The notes under the pieces were generated by a model, which saw nothing but the letters and a program-made list of their open reading frames with translations, was not told where the DNA came from and did not search any database. Positions 54,835 to 64,000 of a stretch of DNA of 64,000 nucleotides are shown piece by piece. Where the stretch lies: assembly GCF_027596085.1 (NCBI RefSeq), contig NC_072450.1:1294754-1358753 (forward strand). Direction: 5' to 3'. Numbering within the stretch: position 1 is the stretch's first letter; each line of letters opens with the position of its first letter. This DNA is from Anoplopoma fimbria (taxonomy: Eukaryota; Chordata; Actinopteri; Perciformes; Anoplopomatidae). Position numbers and translations under genes: made by a program.

Positions 54835-55276
54835 TTATTTTACATGGAAGTGAGGATGCATGCATTTAAATAGCATTTGGGGTTCGTAAATGGGTTGGTA
54901 GACCAATCCGATTGCCCCAATAACATGACATCCACAAATCAGAACCATCGACAAATAAACAATCAATTTACATCATATGTGGCACTAAAAGCCTATAAAC
55001 ATGAAAACATACACATAATATACATGAGGTATGTCTTCAAAAAAACCACATAAAGATAAATATAGAAATTGTAGAAAGGCTATAATGCCGAGATCAATAC
55101 TTTCCTATGTCTTTTGTAGGACAGGATTTTTAGGACTTTGCATAGGTTATCTTCTAAAGTCTGTCCCTAGAAAAGAAAAGAAAGGACAAAATATGTCACA
55201 TTATAAAGAACGAGTGTTATACGTTTGAAATAAGTACAAATAAAGCGAAATCGAATAGAGCATTGGAAAAATTGTT

Positions 55277-55900
55277 TCACAACATTATGTTTAATAATAA
55301 TTCATCATTCAAACCTTTGGGAGACAACGTTTGTAGGGTGAATATCCAGAACGCCTCACGTTGTTTTAACAACAAGTCAAAGTCGCCACCTCTAGGTGGT
55401 AGTCTGACTTTTTCAATGCCACAAAACCTTAAAGTGGATATGTCGTGTCTTTCATCATTAAAGTGTACCGCTACAGGATAGTCTCTGTCATTTCTGCGTA
55501 TAGAACTTTTGTGTTCACTAATACGCAGCTTGAGCTTTCTGGTAGTTTTGCCTACATACACAAGTCCACATGGACAATATAGTATGTACACAACATGTGT
55601 GGAGGCACAAGTGATAACACTCTTTATGTGAAACACTTTGTTGGTGTGAGGGTGATGAAAACTGTAGGTTTTGTATGTATTATTGCAATGTGCACAGCTA
55701 CCACAATGGTAGTTGCCATTGGGTAGGGGGCTTAGCAGTCTCTGTTGTGCAAGTAGAGGGGGCTTGTAATGTACAGAATCTGCATGAACCAGTAGGTCCT
55801 TCAAGTTTTTTCCTCGTTTATACACAAAAAGAGGCATATCATTAAAACGTGGGGCTAGTTCAGGGTCTGATTTTAAAATATGCCAGTGATTTCTAAACAT
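55277..55900 (-). pseudogene. GIY-YIG-type endonuclease domain of the Penelope-like element
   Basis: 207-codon frame. VVYILYCPCGLVYVGKTTRK carries the domain's characteristic start (here VYILY...LVYVGKT in place of GIY...YIG), followed by LRISEHKSSIRRND with a catalytic-type Arg/His environment, and GGDFDLLLKQREAFWI with the Glu of the E-A-F-W-I box. A Cys pair upstream (CGSCAHCNNTYKT) and CPCG fit the zinc-binding knuckle common in Penelope nucleases. The domain nicks target DNA for reverse transcription. It looks intact but is separated by a frameshift from the RT. Confidence 0.85.
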
Positions 55901-56024
55901 TGATTTAATGGCAAGTAACAGAAAATCTTTTCTCCTTTTTTTTTTTAGATTTTTTCAGTAATTCCAAGCAGGGCTTGTTCAGTGCAAACTCATATGCCCT
56001 CTGAATCCATTCCACAGGGTACCC

Positions 56025-56430
56025 TCACTGGACAGATCTGGCTTTCATTTCTTCAGCTTTGTCCATGAAGTCGTCAGTGGTGCTGCAAACTCTTCTAAGT
56101 CTAAAAAATTGGCTTTTTGGGAGACCCCTCTTGAGTGGGGTGGGATGAAAACTGTTTGCCAATAGAAGAGTGTTTTTGTCAGTTTCTTTCCGGTATAAAG
56201 AGGTTGATAGGGTGCCATTATTCTTTATTACCCACATATCTAGAAAATGAACCTTTTCATCACTATATTCCATTGTGAATTGCAGATTACTGTTAAAACT
56301 ATTCAAAAGTTTAAGGAACTCCTGCAGTTCACCAGTGTCACCTTGATATACACAGAACACATCATCAATATATCTGTACCATTTCAAATTTTTGGGCAAG
56401 TGTATATTCTTTTCAGGGTTCAAGAAAAAA
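56025..56430 (-). pseudogene. Reverse transcriptase part of the Penelope-like element
   Basis: Minus frame with YVGIASFERNFFLNPEKNIH, then LKWYRYIDDVFCVYQGDTGE, where YIDD is the RT catalytic box, followed by LQFTMEYSDEKVHFLDMWV and LYRKETDKNTLLLANSFHP. The upstream fingers region is missing (truncation), and residues upstream of about 56430 belong to family R. Confidence 0.85.
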
Positions 56431-56450
56431 TTTCTCTCGAAGGATGCGAT

Positions 56451-57070
56451 GCCGACATATTCTGCAAGTTTTGTGCTGATAGGCCAAACGGTTTTCAAGT
56501 CATGTGTGTTGTTGTACAAAGCCACGCCCCTATTATGTTCACTGCTCCATATTTTGTAAACGCAATGAGATATCAACAAGTTTTTATAACTATTGAAGAT
56601 ATTGATGGAGTGATAACACACAGACAGTTTGGAAGTAATAGGACTTGGCATTTAGGAAGAGTATGCAAAAATGTGTTTTTAACAAAATTCGAAATGGCGG
56701 AAAATCTATGAGGTGGAGCCTAAAAGTTAGTTGCGTGGTTTTTAGAGCAGATGGAACTGGATGTGTGTGTAAAATTTCAACTCAATCGGACATACGGCGT
56801 TTTCACGAAACGTCAAATGAAACGTCAAATGCTTTGTGGGCTGGCATTATGAATTTCTTACATTTGTGTGGAACAAATTTGAGGTGGATCTGGTTTACCT
56901 ACTAATTGTGGCAAGCCAAAGTATAGCATCAGTAACTTCCTCTTACCAGAAGGTGGCGGTATGACTATCATTCAAAATTGGACTGTAGATGTCTTCAGGC
57001 CCGGAGTCTATTCAAACATGTGAAATATGGAAAAGATCTGACCTCGTGGAGTCGAGTTAAATCAGTTTAT
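56451..57070 (-). repeat. Family R fragments
   Basis: Contains GCCAAACGGTTTTCAAGTCA with GTACAAAGCCACGCCCCTAT (compare 62330-62370 and 15745-15795) and the GGTGGCGGTATGACTATCAT block (compare 35990 and 45475). No gene. Confidence 0.6.
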
Positions 57071-57185
57071 TCACTTATCACTGGATTCCTTGTTGGTGCA
57101 AACTGGTCAAAGACTTAAAATATGTGATCTTTACATGCTCAGTGTTGACTCAGTTTCAGGAGATTGACCTAATGTCCTCTTCTAC

Positions 57186-57232
57186 CTAATCAGAAAGAAG
57201 ACAATGAGGAGTATGAAAACCAGGAGATCAGC
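57186..57232 (-). pseudogene. Remnant transmembrane exon behind copy D
   Basis: Minus-strand ADLLVFILLIVFFLIR followed directly by the decayed exon-8-like stretch, identical in layout to copies C and E. Confidence 0.5.
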
Positions 57233-57653
57233 ACAGACGTTCAAACTGAAGACATTTTAAAAGGTCACATTTAATATCAGTACATTTTAAATCATTTTAC
57301 ACCCTGTCCAACGTTCTATCCACAGAGTCTCTAAAAGAGAGGACACCATCATGTGTAACAACCCATCAGGGAAAATACAAGTTAAACTAAGTAGCCTAGC
57401 TAACATATTACTGTTTGCTGTGAGCTGAGCCATCTAAGTTACTGCGTCACACTGAAGCTAATAGCTGAGTTAAATTGAAAATATATGTATTAAGCAAGGT
57501 TCATGGGTAATGTGTGTTTAGACCAGAGATGTCTGGTCTGCAGCTCTCAGTCTATCAGATGGAAAAATAATATAGATAATATGTAACACTGCTGCTCGTC
57601 CTCATGAGCAAGGTGACAAAGTAGAGGGACTCATCAGTAAAGACAACAGAAGT

Positions 57654-60189
57654 TCACTCAGCAGTCCTGTTGGGTCTGAGGTTCACAGCAGCGTAGAGCA
57701 CATGATCCGGTTCTGGATCTGGATGTGGCCGGACTCTGCTGTAGAGAGGATCTGTGTGGTTCTGATGGAAGTGGACTCTGCTGTAGAGAGGATCTGTGTG
57801 GTTCTGAGGGAAGTGGACTCTGCTGTAGACCAGATCATTCTGATCTGTTGGTGGAGCTGAGACCTCCTCATACACAGGACCAGGGTTTAACTGAAAAGAG
57901 ACAAATAACTTCACTTTATACTGAACTTCAGTGTTTTCTATTGTAGCAGAGTCTTTAGCTCCAGTCTTTACCTGCTCCATGTTGATGTGGGTTTCTGTTG
58001 TTGGAGGTTGACCTGAAGTCCTCTTCTTTCTGATTCATAAAATGAATAAATATGTGAATGAATAAGAGCTTTCAGCTTGTAGATTAAATGTGGTTGGTCT
58101 GAAACAGAGGACAGTTGCTCACCTGATCCAGCAGAAGACAGAGAGGGGTATTATAACCAGGAGAGCAGCACAGACTCCTGCAGCTGCTGCTGGTGTCCAT
58201 TGTCCTCTTTTACTCTGGACAGTGAGAGTCTTTACATGAGAGCTGATGTTGTTGTGGCTTCTGACAGCACAGGAGTAGTTTCCTGCATGCTGACTGCTGA
58301 CCGGGTCCAGAACCAGGTGTTTGTTGTGGTTCTCTGTCGGGGTCAGAGGTCGACTGTTGAAGAACCAGATGTAGTTTGTGTTGTCAGTCAGAGGACAGCT
58401 GGTACTGCAGGTCAGTGTGACTCTCTGGTCCTCTGTCACCACTGCAGAAGGACTCAACTCCACTTTCAGGCCTGGAAGATGTTTAGAGAGGCAGTAGATG
58501 TAAAAAAAAGGGCATTTTACTAGAGATTGTTTTTCACTACGTCTGTGCAGTCCTATAAGGCATGAATGAAGCATTTTAGGACTTTAACAGGAAGTAAAAT
58601 AAATGGTTCCGAAGTTTATACATGAGCTAAAACAGAGAAAGTCAACATAATGTTGAGAGTTACCTGTGACAACCAGAGTGACTCCAGGTGAATCAGACCG
58701 TACCCATCGATGGTCATCTTGGAGTGTGAATGTGTATTCTGCTGAGTCATCCTTCTTCAGGTTACTGATTGTCAGGATGTGTTGGTTCTTCATGTTGTCA
58801 TGATACTTCACACGACCTTCAGCTTTAATTGTCTCTTTAACGTCTTCCTTCACTCTTCTCTTTATTTTAAACCATAATTTAGACGTTGGTTGATAGTTGG
58901 AATAAGAATATTCACTAGAGATGTTGACTGAAGAACCTTCCAGAGCACAAATTCTCCTGCTGACATAATTCACACTCCAACAGTTCTGATCATAAACACC
59001 TGAAATAAAGATGAAAGACAAGAAGCAGTTTCATTTTAAGAACCTTCTGAACAAGATGTTTGAATCAACTCTACAACTAAAGCCTAGAAATGAAAATCTG
59101 TTGAATCAACACGTCTCATCAAAATCAAACATGAATTCTCACAGCTGATGTTTACCACTTCATAACAACTGCTTTATACTGGAAAGGGTTTCTGTTATTT
59201 TGTCCACATCCTGTGACATTTAATCAGTATATAAATCATCAAATTTATCATTATTTGTAGACCATTAACACAAATATCCATTTTATAAGTTAGGACAAAC
59301 TTTAAGTTACTCACAGACTTCAGCAGAGTGCAGATCCTCCAGGCCTTTTACAGCACAGGAGAAACTTTCAGCAAGATAGAAGTAAACTTCCAACTGTTGT
59401 TCATGATGATTTTCAACTATACGTCTGTTCTTATACCATGTAAAGTCAGTTAGAGGACAGCTGGTGTTACAGGTCAGTCTGACACTGTTTGGGTTGGCTA
59501 TAGGACTCCTTTGAACATGTAATTCTGTTGGGAGATAAACATTTTCATAAATTATATTAAATCAGTTTATTACAAAGCCAACATTATTAGATATAAACTC
59601 AAAGACTGGTTAATCCAGAAAGAGAAAAAAATACAATTCATGAAAGAAAACAGGAAAATAAGTGACATTAATAGGATGAGAGGTGTGTAAGTGTTTGAGA
59701 AACTCCACCTGTTGGATATGTGATGGAGCAGGGCTCCTCCTCTGATGTCTGCTTATTAGAACACATTGTCCCTTTAGCATAGGTCACCTTAAAGCAGCTC
59801 CGTGTGACAGAATCTGGACAAAAGAAATGACATTCAGTGTTTTTATTGGTGATTGTATCTGTTGAAGGTGTAACCCATTAATCCAGATGTTTCATCCTGT
59901 AACAAGGAGCTAAATGTTGTCACTCACCCACTGAGACTTCAGGGGCTCTGAGGTCCTCGTAGCCTTTGATAGCACAGGAGTATCTGACTGCTTCCTCACT
60001 GCTGACCAGCTGTTGGTACCAGGGAGACCAGTCCTGATAGAGGACCTCTCTGTTCTGGTACCAGATGTAGACTGCAGGCTCTTCAGTCAGAGGACAGCTG
60101 CTGCTACATATCAGTGCTACTGTCTGTCCGTCTGTGGTGGGAATCACCTTCACCTGCAGGTCTGGATGGTCATGTGTGACATGAGATTT

Positions 60190-60269
<80 letters not shown>

Positions 60270-60925
60270 TATATAAAGATCTTTAAAGTAATAAATACTG
60301 ACAGTCACTGTACCTGCTACATGGAGTTCAGTTCTATAGAACCTGCAGTTTGATGGGTCGTCTGCATTCTTTCTGCAGCAGTAAACATTCTCATCTCTGT
60401 CTGTTAGATCTTTGATTGTTAGAGTTGGACGACTTTCATCAGAGTTGTACGTTACACGTTTTCCGTCTGCAGACAGTTCATTCTGAACATACTTGGAGCC
60501 TTTCGAGTGTACAGTGTACCATTTGTATCTTGAAGTGGGATGTAGAGCTGAGCAGGGCAGATCCACTGATGAACCTTTTAAAGCACAGATGCTGTTTGTT
60601 TGTCCCTGAACACCTTTAACAGAAGATTTTATCAATAAACATATTTTTATAACATTCTTCTTTACACTGATCAGTCAATGCTGCTAGTATAAAAGAGTAA
60701 ATGATCCTACTGATATACTTTAATGCATCAAACAGCACATAACAGCAGAATAAACAATCATCTTTTCTTTAATGAATAATAAAAAGCTGCTGTCCATTCC
60801 TAAAACCTTTGAACAGTTCCCAGTTGATGAGTATTACTGTATATAAGAAAGGATTAGCAGTCATTCATACCTGAGATGAACAGGATGAAACCCAGAAACA
60901 CACATCCAGCTTCTGCCAACAACAT
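57654..60925 (-). CDS. CD22/Siglec/FCRL-like inhibitory-type Ig receptor, copy D (full tail)
   Basis: Exons in transcript order: 60925-60871, 60613-60314, 60161-59928, 59813-59709, 59524-59315, 58999-58664, 58471-58123, 58029-57972, 57890-57654; 627 codons and the longest tail of the four. Domains are as in copy A. Exon 2 lacks one Met codon. The last exon encodes 78 residues with five tyrosine motifs: VYEEV, LVYSRV, PLYSRV twice, and VLYAAV. LVYSRV and VLYAAV fit the ITIM pattern [SIVL]xYxx[VIL], so SHP-1/SHP-2 recruitment and an inhibitory role are likely by analogy with CD22 and Siglecs. Two PLYSRV units arose from a tandem duplication of about 48 bases. Intron 8 is 81 bases and stop-free. 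Confidence 0.87.
60192..60272. repeat. (TA)n microsatellite in intron 2 of copy D
   Basis: About 40 TA units. The same site is about 14 units in copy A (11213-11240), a similar short tract in B (40095-40120) and about 15 in C (49793-49823). Confidence 0.95.
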
Positions 60926-61139
60926 GGCTGTTGTAGTCTTCAGCTTCTAATCAGAGAGTTGATCTTATAATTTAACGACCTTATTCCAACTGCTGTGTTT
61001 ATGAAAACTCATAAAACACAGAGAATATCGCTGAGTGGTCAAAATCAACAGCAGTCTTCTTACAGAGACAGAATGGACTGTTGGTCAGTGTGACGGAGGC
61101 TGGCAGACAAACTGCATTCAGCTCTGACACCTAAATCAA

Positions 61140-61152
61140 CACTTCCTTCCTC
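61140..61152 (-). promoter_or_regulatory. ETS/PU.1-like site upstream of copy D
   Basis: GAGGAAGGAAGTG on the minus strand, about 215 bases before the start codon, identical to copies A and B. 61153-61860 is the same AT-rich 5' flank as copy B, no gene seen. Confidence 0.4.
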
Positions 61153-61864
61153 TTTATTCTAATTAGTTCAGAGAAACTATGTGGAGCAGCATTTATGTGA
61201 TCTGACCTCATATTTAGTCATTAACACCTTTGACTAAAAGGTGTTAAAGTTTGCAGAGTGAGAGCAGAGAAGTGTGAAGCTGTCTGTGGTTGTTTTGTGT
61301 TGAAAATATCAACTGCAGACTCAAATATCTACGTTCTTTTAGTTCAGTGCATCACATGCAGAGCACCATGTATTTTTGATGGTAAAAACTATTTTATAAA
61401 AACATGAGAAAGTCATCAGAGCTATACGTAGATTAGATTTGACCAACCAGTCAGACACTGAAAGCCACGTCATCACAAAATGCACACACACACATTTCCA
61501 TTAACAATCATATTTATTATTTTATTTTATTGCATTTAGTTACAAAAACTCAGTGGAACTCCTTCCATCCTTTGTTTTCCACAATCCTGTTTTAATTCTG
61601 GTTGGTGTTCTGTTAGACAGATAAGTGAAGACAGATCAATGCAGTATTGCTTCATTTACAGTCTTTTCATGGATTGAAATGGTAAATGTATTCCTTATTG
61701 AGACGCTGACTCACCTGCTACTAACGTTGCTCTTAAACTTTGATATTCAGCATTAAAAACCTCACAAAAGGACCTGATTTTTGTGGCCTTCTTGCTTGTT
61801 AAATATGAACAACGTGTTGAATTCCACCTGCTTGTAGCTCTTCGGCTGCTGGTCCACTTTGGAG

Positions 61865-62890
61865 CAGTACATCAAAGTATAAAGCTTGTCATTTCTTTTC
61901 GCACTATGACCTTGTAACATTTTTTGTAAGGTAATCTATTCAGCCCTGAACCGGCATCATGCATAAGAGATTTTGGCCAGATTGGACAATGTACCTCGGA
62001 GTTATAACAACTTCCTTTTCATGGCGACCGGCACAAAGTTGCCACAAAATGGTCGCCACGCCACATCAAGGTCTTTGGATCAAAACTCACCATTTTGATA
62101 ACTTTTTATGATAACGGTCTTAAGATCATCCTGACCTGAAGTCGATTACATAAACTCTGTAGGAGGAGTTCGTTAAAGTACAACGCCATAAAAACAACGC
62201 GAAATGCAGAAAATTGACCATTTACTGTATCGCCCCCTAGTGGTGGAATGGAATGAAAATTTCATGGTATGTAACAGGATGCCGTGTGGACATACGCTGC
62301 AAATTCCGTGGTTATAGGTCAAATTATATTTTAGTTATGTGTATTGATGTAGGAAGCCACGCCCCCTATCAAGTGCATTGGTCCATATATTATAAATGTA
62401 ACAAGATATCAACAAGCTTTTGATAATTTTTGATGAGATCGATCAGATAAGGATCCATATGAAATTTGGTGGCAATCGGACTGAGCGTTCAGAAGGAGTT
62501 TGCAAAAATGTGTTTTTTACAAAATTCAAAATGGCGGGAAAATTTCGGTAGGTGGAGCTTATGGGTCCAAATGTATTTTGGATAGAACTCATTCAGTTGA
62601 ATGTGTGTGTAAAATTTCAAGACAATCGGACATTATGGCGAGGGGCGTGGCCTGTCTAGCTGTAGGGGGCGCTAGCGAGCCATTTTGTCATACCTAAATG
62701 TGGGACCAAAAAATTCACATTTTTCACCAGTCCTGATATGAATGCCAAATTTTGTGAGACTTTGAAAATGAATAGTTCCTGAAAAATGCGTTTCCAGAGG
62801 CTGAATAAGAAAAATAAAAAAAAAGAATCATAATTATTTGGATTACAATAGGGCTCCCGCCTGACTTTGTCGGCTCGGGCCCTAATAAGC
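61865..62890. repeat. Family R remnant, ending GGCTCGGGCCCTAATAA
   Basis: Non-coding sequence with the family's motifs (TATCGCCCCCTAGTGGTGGA, AATGGCGGGAAAATTT) and the terminal TCGGGCCCTAATAA. It is more diverged than copies 1-3. 62891-63765 shows no gene or repeat that I recognise. Confidence 0.55.
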
Positions 62891-63765
62891 AAAAACATTA
62901 CAGTTTTAAAAGGGCCTTCGCGGCCCTAATAAATCATAATCAAGGTTTCTCATTCATTTTAGGGTAGGTAATCGACTGTCTGGACACATGAACCCACAAT
63001 TATGTCGAAAAAATTTAACTTTTGTCCTACAAACAGAAATTTAGATACCAGATAATACAAATATAACATTATATAAATCGTCAACTTAACCCCATCCAGT
63101 TCGTGTGATATCTTAAAAAAAATGTAGCATTTCCCAAGATCTGTCTACACACAGTCTACACTTCCAAGAGTGTCTACAGTTAGAAACCAATAACTAAACA
63201 CAGAGTCCTTATTACACACTTGGACCAGGAGACCTGTACAGATGATGACACATCCGATGGTCCATTAAGTTCCCACTCTCATGCTAATGGTGTGTTTGTG
63301 CTCAGTAAGTAGCCGACTATGAGAGGCCGTCACACTGAGACACAAACACCGTCGGCAGTGTCTCGTTAAACGGTCGATTAAACGTGTCAACACTGAGCAC
63401 TTGTGTCTGCTCCAAAGATTATTACTGTTATGACTGCTGTGGTTTGACTAGTCTGTAATCTACATGATTATCACTAAACACAGATAAGATCTTAATATAT
63501 GTAGCAGATGTTTGTGAAAACTGTCCAGCTATTTCACCTCATCCAGTCGCTGACTTTTTTTACATTGTAGATTTAAAAAAATATATAAATAACACTTAAC
63601 AGAGCTGAGATGGAAGAACCTGCATGATCTGCTTGTTTGAGCAGTGTTGCGTTCAATGCCTTGCTAGGACACATAAAAAATGGAAAAGACATGCTGGGAT
63701 AGTAAACTCTTGTGGTGTCCATACAGGTAGAATTGAAACTATTTGGCTAGATACCACTGAAGGCA

Positions 63766-64000
63766 GAGTCTGGTCTTGAGTCCAATTTTTGGAAGTCTTG
63801 CACTTGTCATGTGCCACGTTGGGCTCGTAATTGTTGGACTCGTTGGACTTGTAATTGTCTTTGTCTTGTACGTAGTTGGACTCTTAATTGTCTTGGTCTT
63901 GAGCCTTGTTAAATTATCATAACTGACTTGGTCTCGTGCCTTGTAAGACTCGTTATTGTCTAATTCTCGTACCTCGTCAGACTCATATTTGTCTTGGTCT
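63766..64000. repeat. Degenerate tandem repeat (CTCGTAATTGTCTTGGTCTT)
   Basis: Loose copies of a 35-40-base unit built on GACTCGTAATTGTCTTGGTC and TTGTGCCTTG run to the end of the window. Non-coding. Confidence 0.6.

Larger units (their letters stand above)
54640..56450 (-). mobile_element. Penelope-like element, 5'-truncated, RT plus GIY-YIG nuclease
   Basis: Minus-strand order: RT part (56430-56025), GIY-YIG-type endonuclease (55900-55277), 3' region and a terminal hammerhead-type motif (54800-54834). RT fused to a GIY-YIG nuclease is diagnostic of Penelope-like elements. The 5' side breaks into family R sequence at about 56430. A poly(T)/A stretch at 55930-55955 causes a frameshift between the two domains. 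Confidence 0.88.

Overview
This window looks like a repeat-rich piece of a ray-finned (teleost, probably percomorph) fish genome. The evidence is intron-containing immunoglobulin-superfamily genes with GT-AG splice sites, fish-type non-LTR elements, Penelope-like, DIRS/Ngaro-like, Tc1, mariner, pogo/Tigger and hAT remnants, tRNA-derived SINEs and long microsatellites. Three runs of exactly 100 N are assembly gaps, so large-scale order should be treated with caution. All identifications come from reading the sequence; no database search was run.

Host genes. (1) Four near-identical nine-exon genes encode CD22/Siglec/FCRL-like type I membrane receptors: copy A on + (10558-13617) and copies B, C, D on - (37625-40772, 47424-50477, 57654-60925). 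The 3' flank of a fifth copy (E) starts the window at base 1. All have a signal peptide exon, several Ig-like exons, one transmembrane exon and two cytoplasmic exons. They differ mainly in the last exon: D keeps a full tyrosine/ITIM-type tail, A and C stop early at the same TAG, and B is truncated by a 1-nt deletion. (2) Ten exons on - (20574-25037) give the DH-PH and C-terminal part of a PLEKHG4/ARHGEF40-type RhoGEF. (3) One exon of mitochondrial NAD-isocitrate dehydrogenase alpha (idh3a) lies at 33542-33675 on +.

Layout. 1-720: 3' flank of Ig copy E. 719-5130: broken DIRS/Ngaro-like retroelement on -. 5131-10130: composite of LINE-B (an APE-type non-LTR element), a Penelope-like 3' end with a hammerhead-type motif, gag-derived proline-rich 24-bp minisatellites, and an L2-like LINE. 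10146-14400: Ig copy A. 14421-18452: a long non-coding repeat (family R) hosting a LINE tail, a mariner and a SINE. 18453-19800: unique-looking arm and tetranucleotide repeats. 20.1-25.7 kb: RhoGEF exons and tandem repeats. 25.7-32.7 kb: L2-like LINE pieces with pogo, satellite, hAT and Tc1 insertions. 32.8-34.0 kb: idh3a exon between two gaps. 34.0-41.7 kb: the inverted counterpart of 10.1-19.3 kb, with Ig copy B. 41.75-46.6 kb: family R copy carrying an LTR element, LINE-B, a Penelope piece and a SINE, with two fold-back palindromes. 46.6-50.9 kb: Ig copy C. 50.9-56.45 kb: the inverted counterpart of the 5-10 kb composite, here with a fuller LINE-B and a fuller Penelope element (RT plus GIY-YIG nuclease). 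57.0-61.9 kb: Ig copy D. 61.9-64 kb: family R remnant, plain sequence and a degenerate tandem repeat.

How it fits together. The Ig genes and their flanking repeats have duplicated as blocks, twice visible in inverted orientation. A and C share an upstream L2 insertion, a long poly(T) before exon 7, an 82-nt last intron and the TAG stop. B and D share the alternative states. The locus therefore looks like an expanding paired-receptor-style family in which extracellular domains are conserved while signalling tails are lost or kept copy by copy.
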